From Chrysaora quinquecirrha (taxonomy: Eukaryota; Cnidaria; Scyphozoa; Semaeostomeae; Pelagiidae), in NCBI GenBank assembly GCA_014526335.1, contig JACTAT010000040.1, forward strand, positions 7,000,545 to 7,064,544: DNA of 64,000 bases. The letters run 5' to 3'. The position numbers and the translations under genes are program-made. Below are positions 34,851 through 46,232 of this stretch, piece by piece. How positions within the stretch are numbered: position 1 is the first letter of the stretch; each line of letters begins with the position of its first letter. The notes under the pieces were generated by a model that saw only the letters and a program-made list of their open reading frames with translations, searched no databases and was not told where the DNA came from.

Positions 34851-35600
34851 TTAGGCCCTAACCAAACGATAAAACATTGTTCGTGAAACATTTGAAATTT
34901 GCAACAATGTTTGACCGTTCGACCACGTGACGAAACATTGCTTGACAATGATTATTAGTTTTAAAAACGATCAAACATTGTTTGTCAGACATTTGGGGTT
35001 TGCTTGGGGTCAGACATTTAGTTTCAAACGATCAAACATTGTCAGACATTTGCGGTTTGCTTGACAAGCAGAATGTTTGAGCATTTGGCTACATTACAAA
35101 ACATTGCTCTTGAAACATTAACTTAATACGAGCAGATAGCTGAAGGGATTCCGCGTTTCAAGCAATGTTTTGGGACGTGGTTAAACGGCCAAGCATTGTC
35201 AAGGCGCTGGCCAAACGATCAAACATTGGTTGCCAAACATTTGAAATTAGCTTTTCAAATGCTTTTTTGACCGTTTGGTCGTCAAAATGACATGTGCGCC
35301 ATCAGTTGTCAAAATATTGTAAAACGGTAAGTAGGGACCGAAATTTGTGAAGCAGAGGCCCTTTCAGCCAAACGATCAAACATTGTTAACACAAAAACGT
35401 TTGGAACCAGCCTGTCAAACAAAATTTTTGGCCAGATAAACGACACAAAACATTGCTGGTCAAACATGTTTTGTTGTTTTCGTTATTTTTCAAAAACATT
35501 GAGCGAATTTTGCTTATCAAGCAATGTTTTGTGACGCGGTCAAACGGTTAAACATTTCTTGCTAAAAATATCTCAGATGTTCGACCAACAATGCTGCGAA
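34851..35600. mobile_element. Cluster of nested or tandem CAAACATT-family foldbacks
   Basis: Left end TTAGGCCCTAACCAAACGATAAAAC at 34851. Further left ends occur near 34968, 35030, 35200 (GCGCTGGCCAAACGATCAAACATTGG) and 35365 (CAGCCAAACGATCAAACATTG). Inner motifs such as AATGTTTTGGGACGTGG and AATGTTTTGTGACGCGGTCAAACGG recur. At least three element copies are interleaved. Confidence 0.75.
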
Positions 35601-38430
35601 CGTGACGCGGATGACGCCGGTTGACGCTCTCCTGCTTGCACCAAACACGAAAGGCTGTGATAAAATACCAAACAACAGCAACATGGAGGAAAAAGCTCCC
35701 GGTGGACAATAAACGTAATTCGCATTCTCCCGCTTCACATTTCTTTAGTGAGTTGTTCGGTTTGTTAAAGAAATTAACAACAAAAAAGCAAAAATTGTTT
35801 GTAATTTCTTTGAATGGTTTATTGTTGATTGTTTATGAATAAATTGGCGGCAATTTTGGTGAATAAATTATCATAATTAAGCTTTGATAGTATTTTGCTG
35901 GATGAAGTGACTTGCACTGCTTGAATGGAATGGAGGTGTCCTTGCCTGTTTACTTTTGATCTACGGCAGAATTGAAGTGGTTAAGAAATCAGAAAGCTTA
36001 TTGTTGGAAGAAAAGGAGAAACATTAATTAAATCAGGTAACATTACAGTTTGTTCTTTGTAATATTCAGCTTTTCTTTTACAGTGATTTCGATTAGGACG
36101 AGAAGAGGGCTTCGGTCTTGTTGTCTCGTCATGGGAACTCTGGACGTCCCTTCGAAACGAAAATGTTTCTGCATAACACGTTATGTTTATTGGCGGCCGA
36201 GCGCGCCTAAAAATGGAGAAAATTTGTAAAAAAATATAAATAAATATCTCCCAGTTTCTTTAGGTTGTCATTTATGGCCCAGAAACCCCGAAAATCTTTT
36301 CTTTGAACTCCCTCCAGTTTTAGTTTAGGCCCTCTTGATGATAGCATATGGCCAAGACAAATAAGTTTATAACCCTGCTTACCTCCCCGAACACGCATGG
36401 GTTTTTTGGAGTTTTGCTTCTATAGAAGCCGGTTTTTATATTGAAGTCTCTGCATATTGAAGTGGAATGATTGAAAGAGAGTTCTAAAACAGAGGCAACA
36501 TTTTATTCCCACGAATTTGGAGACAGGAAGTGCTCCAGCATGATGAAACAACATCCCATGTCACAAAGTAAATTAACAAGACCATGTGAAAATTTGAAAT
36601 TGTGGTTTAGCCGAGAAATTTTTCACATATTTTTGTTTTTTTTTCTGTACTTTTTGCACCAAAGGGTTCAAAATATTTTTGGCAAAGGAAGAATTATTTT
36701 GACATGTTAAAAAGAAAGTGATCAGATAATTTGGGGGAGGGGTAGTGAATGATAAAATAATGCTAGCTTTCCTTCTGAAATTTAAACTTTGCAAGTGAAC
36801 ATAAATAGCAATGATGAAAATGAATGAATTACAAAAAAATATTGTATGGATATTGTTTAGGTTTGAAAACATTGAAAGCTATTTTGAGAGACACATAAAT
36901 GATCATTATCAAATTTTTAAAAAGTTCCACTAAAGTTATTAGGAAACTGCTTGCTTTCTTGTGCAGTGTATGAATATCACTCAAGCCGCCTTCAAATGAC
37001 AAAAATGCTAAATCTCAGTCAAAAGCTTGGATATCTTCAGTATTTTGGCCTTAATTGAAAACAGTAACCACATCCTTTGTTTAAATCATTAAGAAATCCT
37101 AGCTTCCCTGGCTTGCTTGCTGTCAAAACATGTACTTTCAACCTTTTAAAAACATCAAGACATTGAATAAGTTCTTTGGAAGCTAGTTGTTTACATTTTT
37201 CTTCCAAAACCCTGGAAACAAGGCTTTCAATGGTCTAAAGAATTGAAAAATTTTTCAATTTCTTATCTTAGATCTTATCACTTATTTATTGACAAAACTA
37301 CAAATATCTAAAATAGATTAGCATTTTTCTTAGAACAATAGTTTGATTGTTGTGAATTAGAGTCCTGATGAATGAACATCTGGATTAAAATAAACTGATT
37401 CCAAATCAAATTTGGGTTGCAGACTTGATAAAGCAAAAATCTTCAAATTTTTGTTCATGACTGATTAGGACAATGGTGTACTCTTCAGACATAATGGCCT
37501 TAAAAATTGAAATGATTTGAAAGTAGAATATCTTTCCTATCAAAGGGCTAGTGACAACAATTCCTACATTTTGGAAGGGGCTGGGGCAAACCCCTATTTC
37601 TTACCAATTTCTCATTTTTCAGTTGTGCCAGACTCTGAGAGGTCTTTGCTAAAGAACTAGTTGCATTAAGGTTCTAGTGAGTTAAACTTCAAAATGGTCC
37701 CCAGATAGGTTATTTTCTATTGGACACACTCAAATGGGGTGTTTCCCCTTGTACTCTTTTACCCTGTAAGCAGGAAGCAAAACTCTTAAAATTAAGGCAG
37801 AAAAAAGAGTACATATTTTAATGAATTTAGCAATTTTCATATTTTCATAAAGGTTATTGGGGCTAATAGCCCCTTACTTGCCCCCCAATTATTCATCCTT
37901 AGGCAAATACTATTTTCTTTAGGTAGCGTAGGAGGCTATTCAAAAGCCAGATGTTGTTGAAATTATTCTCCACCAAGCCCTGAAATTCCCAGTTTTTAAC
38001 TTTCCCCATAATTCCTTTGAAATCATATTCTGCAATGTTACATCAAAGAATGCTAAGGCTTAAACAGTAGCAAGCAGAAATGCCCATCTTAGTTTTTGAT
38101 TGACTGCTTTGTTTTAGTTGAAATTGTTCTTAATGACTGACAATTAACTATTTTATCTTATACACTGATGTTATCAATTGATTCTTAATTCATCAAACCC
38201 TCAGCTATTGCTTCTATCTCCAACAGGTCACAAGAATCATATTCAGTAATTCTTTTCAATTTTTGAATACATTCGATTGTCCGTAGAAGTATCTTTTAAA
38301 TTTTTAAAAATTTCTTGTTTTAAATTTTTAATGATGGACAATTTATTTTATTTTAGTTTGGTGCTTTTTTCATCATCATAGCATGTACTTGATACAAGGT
38401 TAGTCTTTCTGTTCCATTCTTGTTGGGTTA
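35600..38430. other. AT-rich intergenic sequence, no gene recognised
   Basis: About 2.8 kb of low-complexity, T- and A-rich sequence with short open frames only. None shows a recognisable domain, and no exon-like block with splice sites and sustained coding phase stands out on either strand. Confidence 0.5.
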
Positions 38431-38818
38431 CACGTTTTTTTTTATAAGAAACCTAGCTCGGGGCCTAGTTCTAAAAGTTTCTTAATTTTTGGCCCAATTT
38501 TAGTTCTAAAAGTTTCTTAACAGTTTCTTAATTAATGCAAATAAATTGCAGTAAAACAATAAAAAACGTGAATATAGTAAGCAAATTATTAATATTATTG
38601 TATTACGAAGAATTAGCCATGCTGGTGCGAAAAATTGCACGGAAATGCTTGAGAATTGATTACTACGTCCACAAATGTGAAATTAGCATGTTGGAGAACT
38701 GACACAAAAATTTCTTAAGTTTCTTAACTCCATCCTCCTAGTTCTAAAAGTTTCTTAACTTTTGGGGTGTCTAGTTCTAGGTTTCTTATAAACCGGTTTC
38801 TTATAGAAAAATTACGTG
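38431..38818. mobile_element. TA-flanked MITE, CACGT(T)n termini, GTTTCTTA body
   Basis: Bounded by TA on both sides (38429-38430 and 38819-38820). Left CACGTTTTTTTTTATAAGAAACC pairs with right GGTTTCTTATAGAAAAATTACGTG. Inside, AGTTCTAAAAGTTTCTTAA recurs at least four times. The termini and TA flanks suggest mobilisation by a Tc1/mariner-type transposase (inference). Confidence 0.75.
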
Positions 38819-38940
38819 TACTGTGGTTACTGCATTGGAAATTTGCAGTGGCCTTAATTTATTACCATACGGGGCTGCCCCCTTTTTGAGGAGTGAAATG
38901 TGGCCATTTTCAAGAGTTCCATTTGGTTTTTTCATTTTTT

Positions 38941-39436
38941 TACCATCATCATGATCATGATCATCATCTTCATCATCATGATCATCATCAGCATCAGCAT
39001 CATGATTTTCATCAATGTCATCCACATCACGATTGTTATTTTTCTCATCATCATTGTAATTATCACCATTATCATCATTATAATCATCATGATCGTGATT
39101 ATCACCATTATCGTCATTATCATCATCATTATCATCATCATTATCATCATCATTATCATCATCATCATCATCATTATCATCATTATAAACCTTATATATT
39201 GTCAGCTTTAAAATAGTAGTATGGCATATCAACATCATCATTATAATAATTAAAATCATCATCATCATCATTTATTTTTGTCATTATCCTTGTCATCATC
39301 ATCATCATCATCATCAAAATCATCACTATCAATAATTGCCATCATCATCATAATGATCATTAACATTGTCATCATCACCATCATCATAATCACCAATCAT
39401 GATTATAAAGATCATCATCATCACATCACCACCATC
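38941..39436. repeat. (TCATCA)n / (ATCATC)n simple repeat
   Basis: About 500 bases of trinucleotide TCA repeats with TTA and GATCATG interruptions, broken by unique sequence at 39183-39230. Long His-, Ile-, Met- or Asp-rich frames over it are artefacts. Confidence 0.9.
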
Positions 39437-39935
39437 ATCAGAAATTTGGCTTAAAAAATAGCGCACAATTCCACTAGCTTTTTTGTGCTTTCTTTTCCAT
39501 TTTAATCTATAAATAGCTTATATATACAAACAAAAACATCAGCAAAACATTCTTTCAAAAAACGAAGAAAATTGCTTTGTTTTGGTTAATTAAAAACATA
39601 AAAGCTCCGTTGGCCTTTTTTGCCTGACACCTGGTAAAGTTGTTGACATCAACACAATTTTCTTATTCTTATCTTTACAATAATTCAATTCTTTTGGCAA
39701 ACAGTTAGCAATCGAGAAATATTTCTGATAAATCCGAAATAGTTTTGGAAACGAAAAACAACACTCCCAAAATACTTGATAATACACGTGTAATTCTTTA
39801 TTTTTTTCAATCAGCTGCAAATAGTTTAAACAAACTTTGCTTTAAATCAATACCGCATGGAAAGAATAATAACATTGCACTGCTTTTTGTGTTCGTTGCC
39901 GGGCTTTAAACAGATTCTTATTATGTTTGCGAAGG

Positions 39936-40254
39936 TTGAGGTGAAATGGTGCTTTTAGCGCCAGTCGCTAGATCTTAGTGGGTTCGTTAACTTATCGAGA
40001 CCTCGACCTTGGCTTTGGCGCTATCGTAGCTGGGTCCCAAACCCCGACCTTGCTGAGCTTCTGACCGAGGGGCAATTCACTCCTCGAAAATCTCGTACAC
40101 CTTTGCTGGAAGTCCTACTGGTTTTCTCAGAAATCCCTTGAAAGTCCTTTTGTTTTAATGGAAATCTCGTACGCCTTTTTGCAGAGTGAAATGCCCCTCG
40201 CTTCTGACACCATGAGCCAACTGAATTAGGCCAACGACGCCACAACACCTTCAA
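39936..40254 (-). mobile_element. SINE family A, reverse copy split by a small transposon
   Basis: The family is readable in reverse: GGTGAAATGGTGCTTTTAGCGCC, then CGAGACCTCGACC, CCAAACCCCGACC (B box in reverse), GAGCTTCTGAC, an interruption at 40066-40200, and then ACACCATGAGCC to GACGCCACAACACCTTC. Without the interruption it is a near full-length copy. Confidence 0.85.
40066..40200. mobile_element. 135-bp MITE with perfect 8-bp target-site duplication
   Basis: Ends CGAGGGGCAATTCACTC and GAGTGAAATGCCCCTCG are inverted repeats with one mismatch in 17. The flanks CTTCTGAC at 40058-40065 and 40201-40208 are identical and lie inside the SINE, whose other copies carry that sequence once. An 8-bp duplication is typical of hAT (also P and Merlin) transposons; hAT is the likeliest (inference). 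Confidence 0.9.
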
Positions 40255-40628
40255 TGTTCGAGATCCTGAACGCTTAAAGCTAGAAACCTGCCAAAAGTCT
40301 TTGCAAAACCGCCGTAATGTTCCTAATCATCACTCATCTTCCCTCTCTTGCATGCTGGAAATCACAGGAAATCAACCCCCCTCGGGGTGGAGGTTTCATC
40401 TGCTATACTCGACTGCCTATGCCTACCATACTATACTTACTCATAAAAACCTTTTAGGCTATACTTGCATCGTGGCCGGGGACGAGCCAAATCTTAAAAG
40501 GAAATTAAACAGCAAGAACGTGTATGGTTACCTATAGCGTTCTTCCGAAATCTTAAAACTAAAAAGGATATGTTCTAGAGGCAGCAAGTGCAGATACCAG
40601 AAATGAACATTTCGTACCCCCCTCCCCG

Positions 40629-40656
40629 CTCTCTCTCTCTCTCTCTCTTTCTCTCT
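40629..40656. repeat. (CT)n microsatellite
   Basis: About 14 CT units with one TTT interruption. Confidence 0.9.
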
Positions 40657-42428
40657 TTCCATCGACTGAAATAGCCTTTGGTGTAGCAAAGTCTAGATCA
40701 CGTTTATTCATAACAAAAACTCATAAGACGTCCACATGAGGTCTGTCTTGCTTGCCTGCATGCAGCCCAAAACATTCCTTTTGAAGCTGCATGTAGGCTA
40801 TGCCTTCCATTATAGAAACTCCCGGTGATACATTTACAAACGACTCTTCAAAAACACCAGTAATCTTATATTTTGATCGAAATTTGTTTTTGTTGAGACA
40901 CACTATGCATCTTAATATAGAACATACAGAAAACACTCCCAACCTCGCGGCCTAATCCCTCATACGATAGGTGATTTGAATTGCGCTTGATGTTTAATTG
41001 AAACGAGGCCTAACTTGATTGAATGATGGATGACATTGAACAATGGAGCACCTGACTCTACAGACATTTCCACCGAAAAGCAGGTCCTGTGCTCATGTTT
41101 TTTTAAAATCTCAAGCCAGTTTTGTTTATCCAAAAAGTTTGATACACTGCAGTGTGTATTGTGTTCTGCATTTTCAGTCGTTAGTGTGATTGACTCTGAG
41201 TCACTTTGCAAATCGCAGATTCGTATTGCTTAGAAGTGAGGAGTTGCGCTTTCGTTTTACACCGAGAACCAGGTATATTCTTCGATCCTCTCTGATACAA
41301 ATTGTTTAATTTTTTAATTATAAAAACGAAGCCTTATCATAATTTTTATTCTTTGCAATTAGTAGATTGGCTAACATTCTGCATGCAGTACTTTAACGGC
41401 TTCGATACCTTTTTACCATTCGATACCATTTTTACCATTTACTAGGCATCGGGTATTGGCTGTATCTGCATTTGTGTTTGCGAGTGCAGTGTCTTGATTT
41501 CGGGGATGACTGTTTAGGTTTTTGCTCATTTTTTCGCATTTTGCATGGTGAATTGGTGCTTCGAGTTAGAAAACCTTGGGTATTTCTAATCTCAGGAATT
41601 CTTGCTGCAGGATTTCATCTTCAAACTCTCTCCGATCTTGACAAGATTTGTGTCTAGCTTGGGTCTAGCTGTTGCGCAATACCACAAAACCTCCACAAAA
41701 GAGGCATTAATGTCAAAGCTTCAGCCCAAAAATTGCAGAAAATATTTTGAAACCTGCCTTCAGCGTCCTCCTTTTTAAGCTATAATGGAGGATTTTGCTT
41801 TTATGCATTAAGTAAAATTCAAGACGATTAAGTCTCGGAGGTCCCCATCAAAACATGCAGCCTCAGTTGAACTTTTTTGGCCAGTTAAAAGCCGATTTTT
41901 GCCTGGTTTGCTAACGGCGAATGGTCATCGGGCCGAACATAGTCGGGATTGTTTACACAAGGATTGTTTACGTTACATAAAGCAACTTCCATCCTCAGCC
42001 ACAGGGTAAATACCCAATGTATATCTGGAGAATTCGTGCTAGACTAAATCACAGTGCGCAAGCAGTTTGCATCAAACGCTTCGAACTGTATTCGGCGCTC
42101 TCTGCCTCAAACCGTAAAGGCATTATGCCATTGCAAGTGGGCCTTCTAAATAAAGAACAGTTCATCTATAAAATGCGGAAAATCATTTTAATTGATGGGT
42201 TGAAACATGACAGACATTAATCTAGAGTGGTTCGACCCTCGCCTTAGTCTAATGCCTTAGAACTGCACTCTATACTAATATTGCTTGCTGTTGCTTGCTA
42301 ATGGCAATACCCGGTCATACCTAACTCTCTCCGCCCTCGTATCAGCTATCCAAATATCAATATTTATTGTTTTTGAATCTGCATTCATAAACTGTATGAT
42401 TTAATGTATGATTTTTTATATTTTTCAG

Positions 42429-42516
42429 CATGACATGATTGTGTGAGGCAGTCATTATTTACTCATGAGTCAACATTTTCAATCGAATTCATCTTCTGAA
42501 TCTTCGCCAAGCACAG
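42429..42516 (+). other. Possible isolated 5' exon
   Basis: An acceptor TATTTTTCAG ends at 42428 and a donor GGTCAGTGAG follows 42516. From ATG 42465 it reads MSQHFQSNSSSESSPST and leaves phase 1. No downstream partner in this window continues it sensibly. It could be a first coding exon of an unknown gene or chance. Confidence 0.2.
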
Positions 42517-42830
42517 GTCAGTGAGTTTTTATGGGTTTATTTCTGCTGACTTTCATTCATTAATACATGGAGACACGACCAGACATATATAAAATAGCAG
42601 ATAGAAGCACAGCCCAACAGTAGACCTGTACACTAGTTCTGTGTATTTCCTAGGGCTCTCATTTTGCGTATTTTCCCGTATTTGTTGCTTAAACTGATAT
42701 ATCCTCTTAATGCTCTCTGTACCCTTCTTGTGGCTTTGGTTGGTTGATCAGGTTGCGTCCCTGTCCTTCAAGCTTTTCTTTTCTTAATCTCATCGATTGT
42801 TGCTTTCGAGTTACTGTCTAAAGCGCTGTC

Positions 42831-43173
42831 TAAAGTACTAATAACACTATATAGTGTATAGTCCTATAGGGCTTTAGGGCTAGGTCCTCTGTCTTGGTGT
42901 TATTCCCTCATGCCAGCCTTTTTATTAAGAGCCCGAAGGTGCTGTGGCGTCGTGGTGCATTCATGGAAACTTGTGGTCTCAAGAGCTAGTGAAGTTTGGT
43001 TTAAAGTACTAATAATATTCTGTAATGCATAGTCCTATAGGGCTTTAGGGCTAGGTCCTCTGTCTTTGTGTTATTCCCTCATGCCAGCCTTTTTATTAAG
43101 AGCCCGAAGGTGCTGTGGCGTCCTGGTGTATTCATGGAGACTTGTGGTCTCAAGAGCTAGTGAAGTTTGGTTT
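42831..43173 (+). repeat. Tandem duplication of a 171-bp unit including a SINE start
   Basis: TAAAGTACTAATAA...GGGCTTTAGGGCTAGGTCCTCTG...GAAGGTGCTGTGGCG...GCTAGTGAAGTTTGG occurs at 42831 and again at 43002. The second copy continues into the rest of a family A SINE (to about 43265), while the first stops. So the SINE insertion came first, followed by unequal duplication. Confidence 0.85.
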
Positions 43174-43265
43174 TGAGCTCCATGAACTGTAGTGTCAAAG
43201 CCAGGGTCAAAGTTTCGTTAGTTCATCTACTTCTGATATCCTTGTGACTAGTGGTTAAAACACCA
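43106..43265 (+). mobile_element. SINE family A, diverged copy
   Basis: AAGGTGCTGTGGCGTCCTGG, GCCAGGGTCAAAGTTTCG and GATATCCTTGTGACTAGTGG keep the family order with heavy divergence; the B box is degraded. Confidence 0.65.
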
Positions 43266-44084
43266 TTCATCTTTCATCTTCACCTTATTGCCCTTGTTCA
43301 GCAATTGTTCTTAATTTACTATAATCTGAAAAAACTTAAAAAAACTATGTTGGCAGGAGCTATACTCTATACTAATTGTGCTACATGTTTAAACCGGCGA
43401 TGAAAATGAAACTCACGATCGAATTTATCGTACTATTAGGGTGAAAATCAAAGAAAGATAAATCGATCTAACAACCCTCTTAGGATACAGGAAACCAAGA
43501 AGGACCCCCCCTAGGGGTTTCTCTATGTTATATAACTCAATCTGTGTGCTCCAGCCAATCTTCTTTAGCAACTCGCAATATAAGATTAGCTGCCCCTCCA
43601 CTCCTCCCCCAGCGACGTTCTCAATACCCTTGTCCTTTCAAACAGCGAAGCCTCCTTCGCACTCTCCATATCTTAGCCAATTGAAAGGAAGATAGTGGAA
43701 TACGGTGAAAATAGAGTACAATTCGTCGCCAACGCCAACCCACTCAGTAGGGTCAGTCTTTGCCTTTCAAAATTTTGTACTCTTCTCAGGATTTGACCTT
43801 GATCATCAGCTTTTTCATATCAAATCTGGAAAACCATATCTCTTGTAAACAATTCATTTAATGTCTTTCGTAAATAGAGTAATAAACACAATTTTCTGCT
43901 CACGTACTTTGAGGTCGACGACCAGGAGATAGCAGTTTGTTAAAACGGGATCATACACAACGGGGTGCTTAAGATGATGATCACAGCAGTCAGCTTATAC
44001 TTGTACAAGCTGACAAGCTGACCACTGCCGAGTTTTCCCACGTTCTAAGCCGACTGTTCTATTATAAGGTTGGAATCTTAATCG

Positions 44085-44275
44085 TGGGAATCGCTAAATG
44101 GTGTCGAGCGAATCTGATTCTGAATCTATGATTGTGGATTCGATTCCTACCGAGGTCAAACTTGCTATGAACAGTGACGAGAGCTTTCAACTTTCTGCTA
44201 GCTTTTAGCTCTCTGCTCGCATTCGGGTCTCTGTTACGCCAGGCAAAGGGAAAATGAATCACCAGATGGTGAATA
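44085..44275 (+). mobile_element. SINE-like fragment related to 1484-1610
   Basis: ATTGTGGATTCGATTCCTACC (B-box-like) is followed by GAGGTCAAACTTGCTATGAACAGTGA and AAAATGAATCACCAG, collinear with the copy at 1484-1610. The last part contains a small AGCTTTCAACTTTCTGCTAGC expansion. Confidence 0.5.
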
Positions 44276-44359
44276 GGAGGACTGGAGTCGCTGTTCGTAG
44301 ATCATACCTGTGCTAGTACCCCTTGTGCTAACCAATGAAACCCCTAGGCCCTAACTTGC

Positions 44360-44825
44360 AAAGACAGAGACCAAGATTATGGTCTTTAAATCCCTAGATG
44401 GTCTTGCTCCCCCGTATTTAAAAGAACTCTTTGTGAGAAATTCGCATGAGTCCTTACACACACTACGCAATACATCAACTGATCTACGGTTGCCACTCAT
44501 GAAAACTGCAAATGGTCAAAAATGTTTTTCATTTAGTGGAGCTAAACACTGAATTGCCTCTCAGCTGAGTCAAAATCTGCCTCATCGCTCAATTCCTTCA
44601 AAACGACCGTATAGATAAGATCTATGATTGCTGTCATATCATCCTGCATCTTTTCTTTTCTTTTCTTTATGCTTAGATTTTCTTTGAGATATAAGTTGTA
44701 CATTAGGATTTTAAAATATGTTTTCTTATTAAGTATATAATGTAAGTAGTTAAATGGAGAGCCCCTTGAAAACCAGCACATTGCTGAAGGGTTACTCTCC
44801 GTAAACAAATGAAAATGAAAAATGA
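44360..44825 (+). pseudogene. Decayed 3' end of a non-LTR (LINE) retrotransposon
   Basis: The frame from about 44370 reads KIMVFKSLDGLAPPYLKELF, then LHTLRNTSTDLRLPL, then GQKCFSFSGAKH followed by a TGA where the family has Trp (SGAxxWN). This is the typical C-terminal tail of CR1/L2/jockey-like reverse transcriptase ORFs. The 3' UTR ends with CTCCGTAAACAAATGAAAATGAAAAATGAAAA, a LINE-like tail. Only the last ~90 codons remain, 5'-truncated and with stops. A SINE follows immediately. Confidence 0.8.
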
Positions 44826-44831
44826 AAAGCT

Positions 44832-44999
44832 AAGTAGCTATGCCGTCGTGGTCTAATCCAGCTAGCTTGTGGTGTCAGAAGCTCAGTGAGGCTGGGGTTC
44901 GAGCCCCAACCACGCGTCTCAGCCGGGGCCGAGATGTCGTTAGTTCATCTACTTCTAAGATCCTAGCGACTGGCGCTTAAAACACTATTTCACCTTAAC
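44832..44999 (+). mobile_element. SINE family A copy next to the LINE tail
   Basis: CTATGCCGTCGTGGTCTAATCC, GGGGTTCGAGCCCCA (perfect B box) and GATCCTAGCGACTGGCGCTTAAAACACTATTTCACC. This copy has the best-preserved internal promoter in the window. Confidence 0.85.
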
Positions 45000-45021
45000 C
45001 TAATGCTTTCCTAGTATGGTG

Positions 45022-45407
45022 CACTTGTAATAAGCAGCTGGACTTTTGCCCAGCCTCAAAGTTGCTTAAAATTTTGTACATTTCATCCCTCAAATTTGCT
45101 TAAAAGTTGCTTAACATTTTTGTGTCTAACAAACAGTCGTGTATTCTCACCAATTGTTAGGTCAAAATACTCATCTGTTAGGCCTACAACGCAAGACTTT
45201 TAGGAGACAGCGAGTAGAAGGTTTCATCGTGCAAGACCATGTGTTTCATCTTTGAACAACACCAAAGTAATATTTTGATATGAATGCACCAGCTTGGTTG
45301 TTTGACTTCTTAGTTACTTACAATAATTCAACTGAAACCTCAAGTTGCTTAATGTTAAAGTCAATCCAGCCCTAGTTACTTATTCAACAATTTCTTATTA
45401 AAAAGTG
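45022..45407. mobile_element. MITE with GTTGCTTA body, copy 1
   Basis: Left CACTTGTAATAAGCAGCTGG and right TTTCTTATTAAAAAGTG are inverted. The body repeats AAGTTGCTTAA five or more times and contains CATCTGTTAGGCCTACAACG, also present at 51476-51849. TA flanks are eroded here. Confidence 0.65.
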
Positions 45408-46046
45408 TCTAGCTGTTTTCTACTTTTACAAAGACAGCTGGTTCAGGGTTGATTCTACGACTCGCATTGACGTATCTTTCGAGTTGTTTCGAACTTAGGA
45501 TATGTGTTTTTATGAGTACATTATAGTAATTAATAAGCGCTAAGGAAAGCTTGTTTCATTATTATCCCTTATAATCCTTCATAATATGATGAACCAACTT
45601 TTTAATCATGAGAACACTCTTAAGCTTTGATTGGGGATTTTGGCTACTGCTAAACAATGCAAGATTCCGCGTGACAAATTGTTAGATTAATCTCATCACA
45701 AAATCGAATTTTTTAGGCTAGTCATCATGAAAGAGCTGCAATTTCTTTTGCAAAAGTCAAGGTTAAGTTGCGTGAGAAATCATTTTGTTTATGCCGAGGT
45801 TAGTTGCAGAGCCTCTTTCGTCTGTGATGTCCCTTGATCCTGATCGAGGCAGGTTCAGGACTTTTTCAATCACGGTTGTATCTCTGAAGGGAACTGTGAT
45901 TTGAACCTATTCAACATTTTCATTCAGTAACGGTTCAGAAATTGTCATGACTTCATAACAGACACCCAATTCTTGACTTCTCTTTTTTAACTTTGAAATC
46001 GTTGAGTTAAAAAAGCTTTTGTTCACCAATAGCTTTTGCTACTTTG

Positions 46047-46201
46047 TGTAATGTTGTGAGTAAGAACTCTGGACTCCTGTAATGTAATTATGTAAATAGT
46101 TTATTGTGTTACACTGTCACGTGTGTAGTAAGAGATTCGTTATGTTATGTTGTGAACACGCGGTGTCTTCTTGTTGCTCCTCTATCTCTCAAAATATTAC
46201 A
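46047..46201 (+). repeat. 5' LTR of the gypsy element
   Basis: 155 bp, TG...CA ended. Contains GTTACACTGTCACGTGTG. No clear TATA box is visible. It differs from the 3' LTR by one missing C (CTCCTG versus CTCCCTG). Confidence 0.97.
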
Positions 46202-46202
46202 T

Positions 46203-46212
46203 TGGCGACGAG
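46203..46212 (+). promoter_or_regulatory. Primer binding site for minus-strand synthesis
   Basis: TGGCGACGAG begins one base after the LTR end. It is complementary to a tRNA 3' end CTCGTCG plus CCA, which is the acceptor end I recall for metazoan tRNA-Ser(GCU). Mag-type elements are known to use tRNA-Ser. Confidence 0.75.
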
Positions 46213-46232
46213 TTTAAGTTATGAATTTCTAG

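Noticed and set aside
38801..39271. Asp-, His-, Ile- and Met-rich frames up to 156 residues
   Set aside because: Translations of the TCA trinucleotide tract; not proteins.
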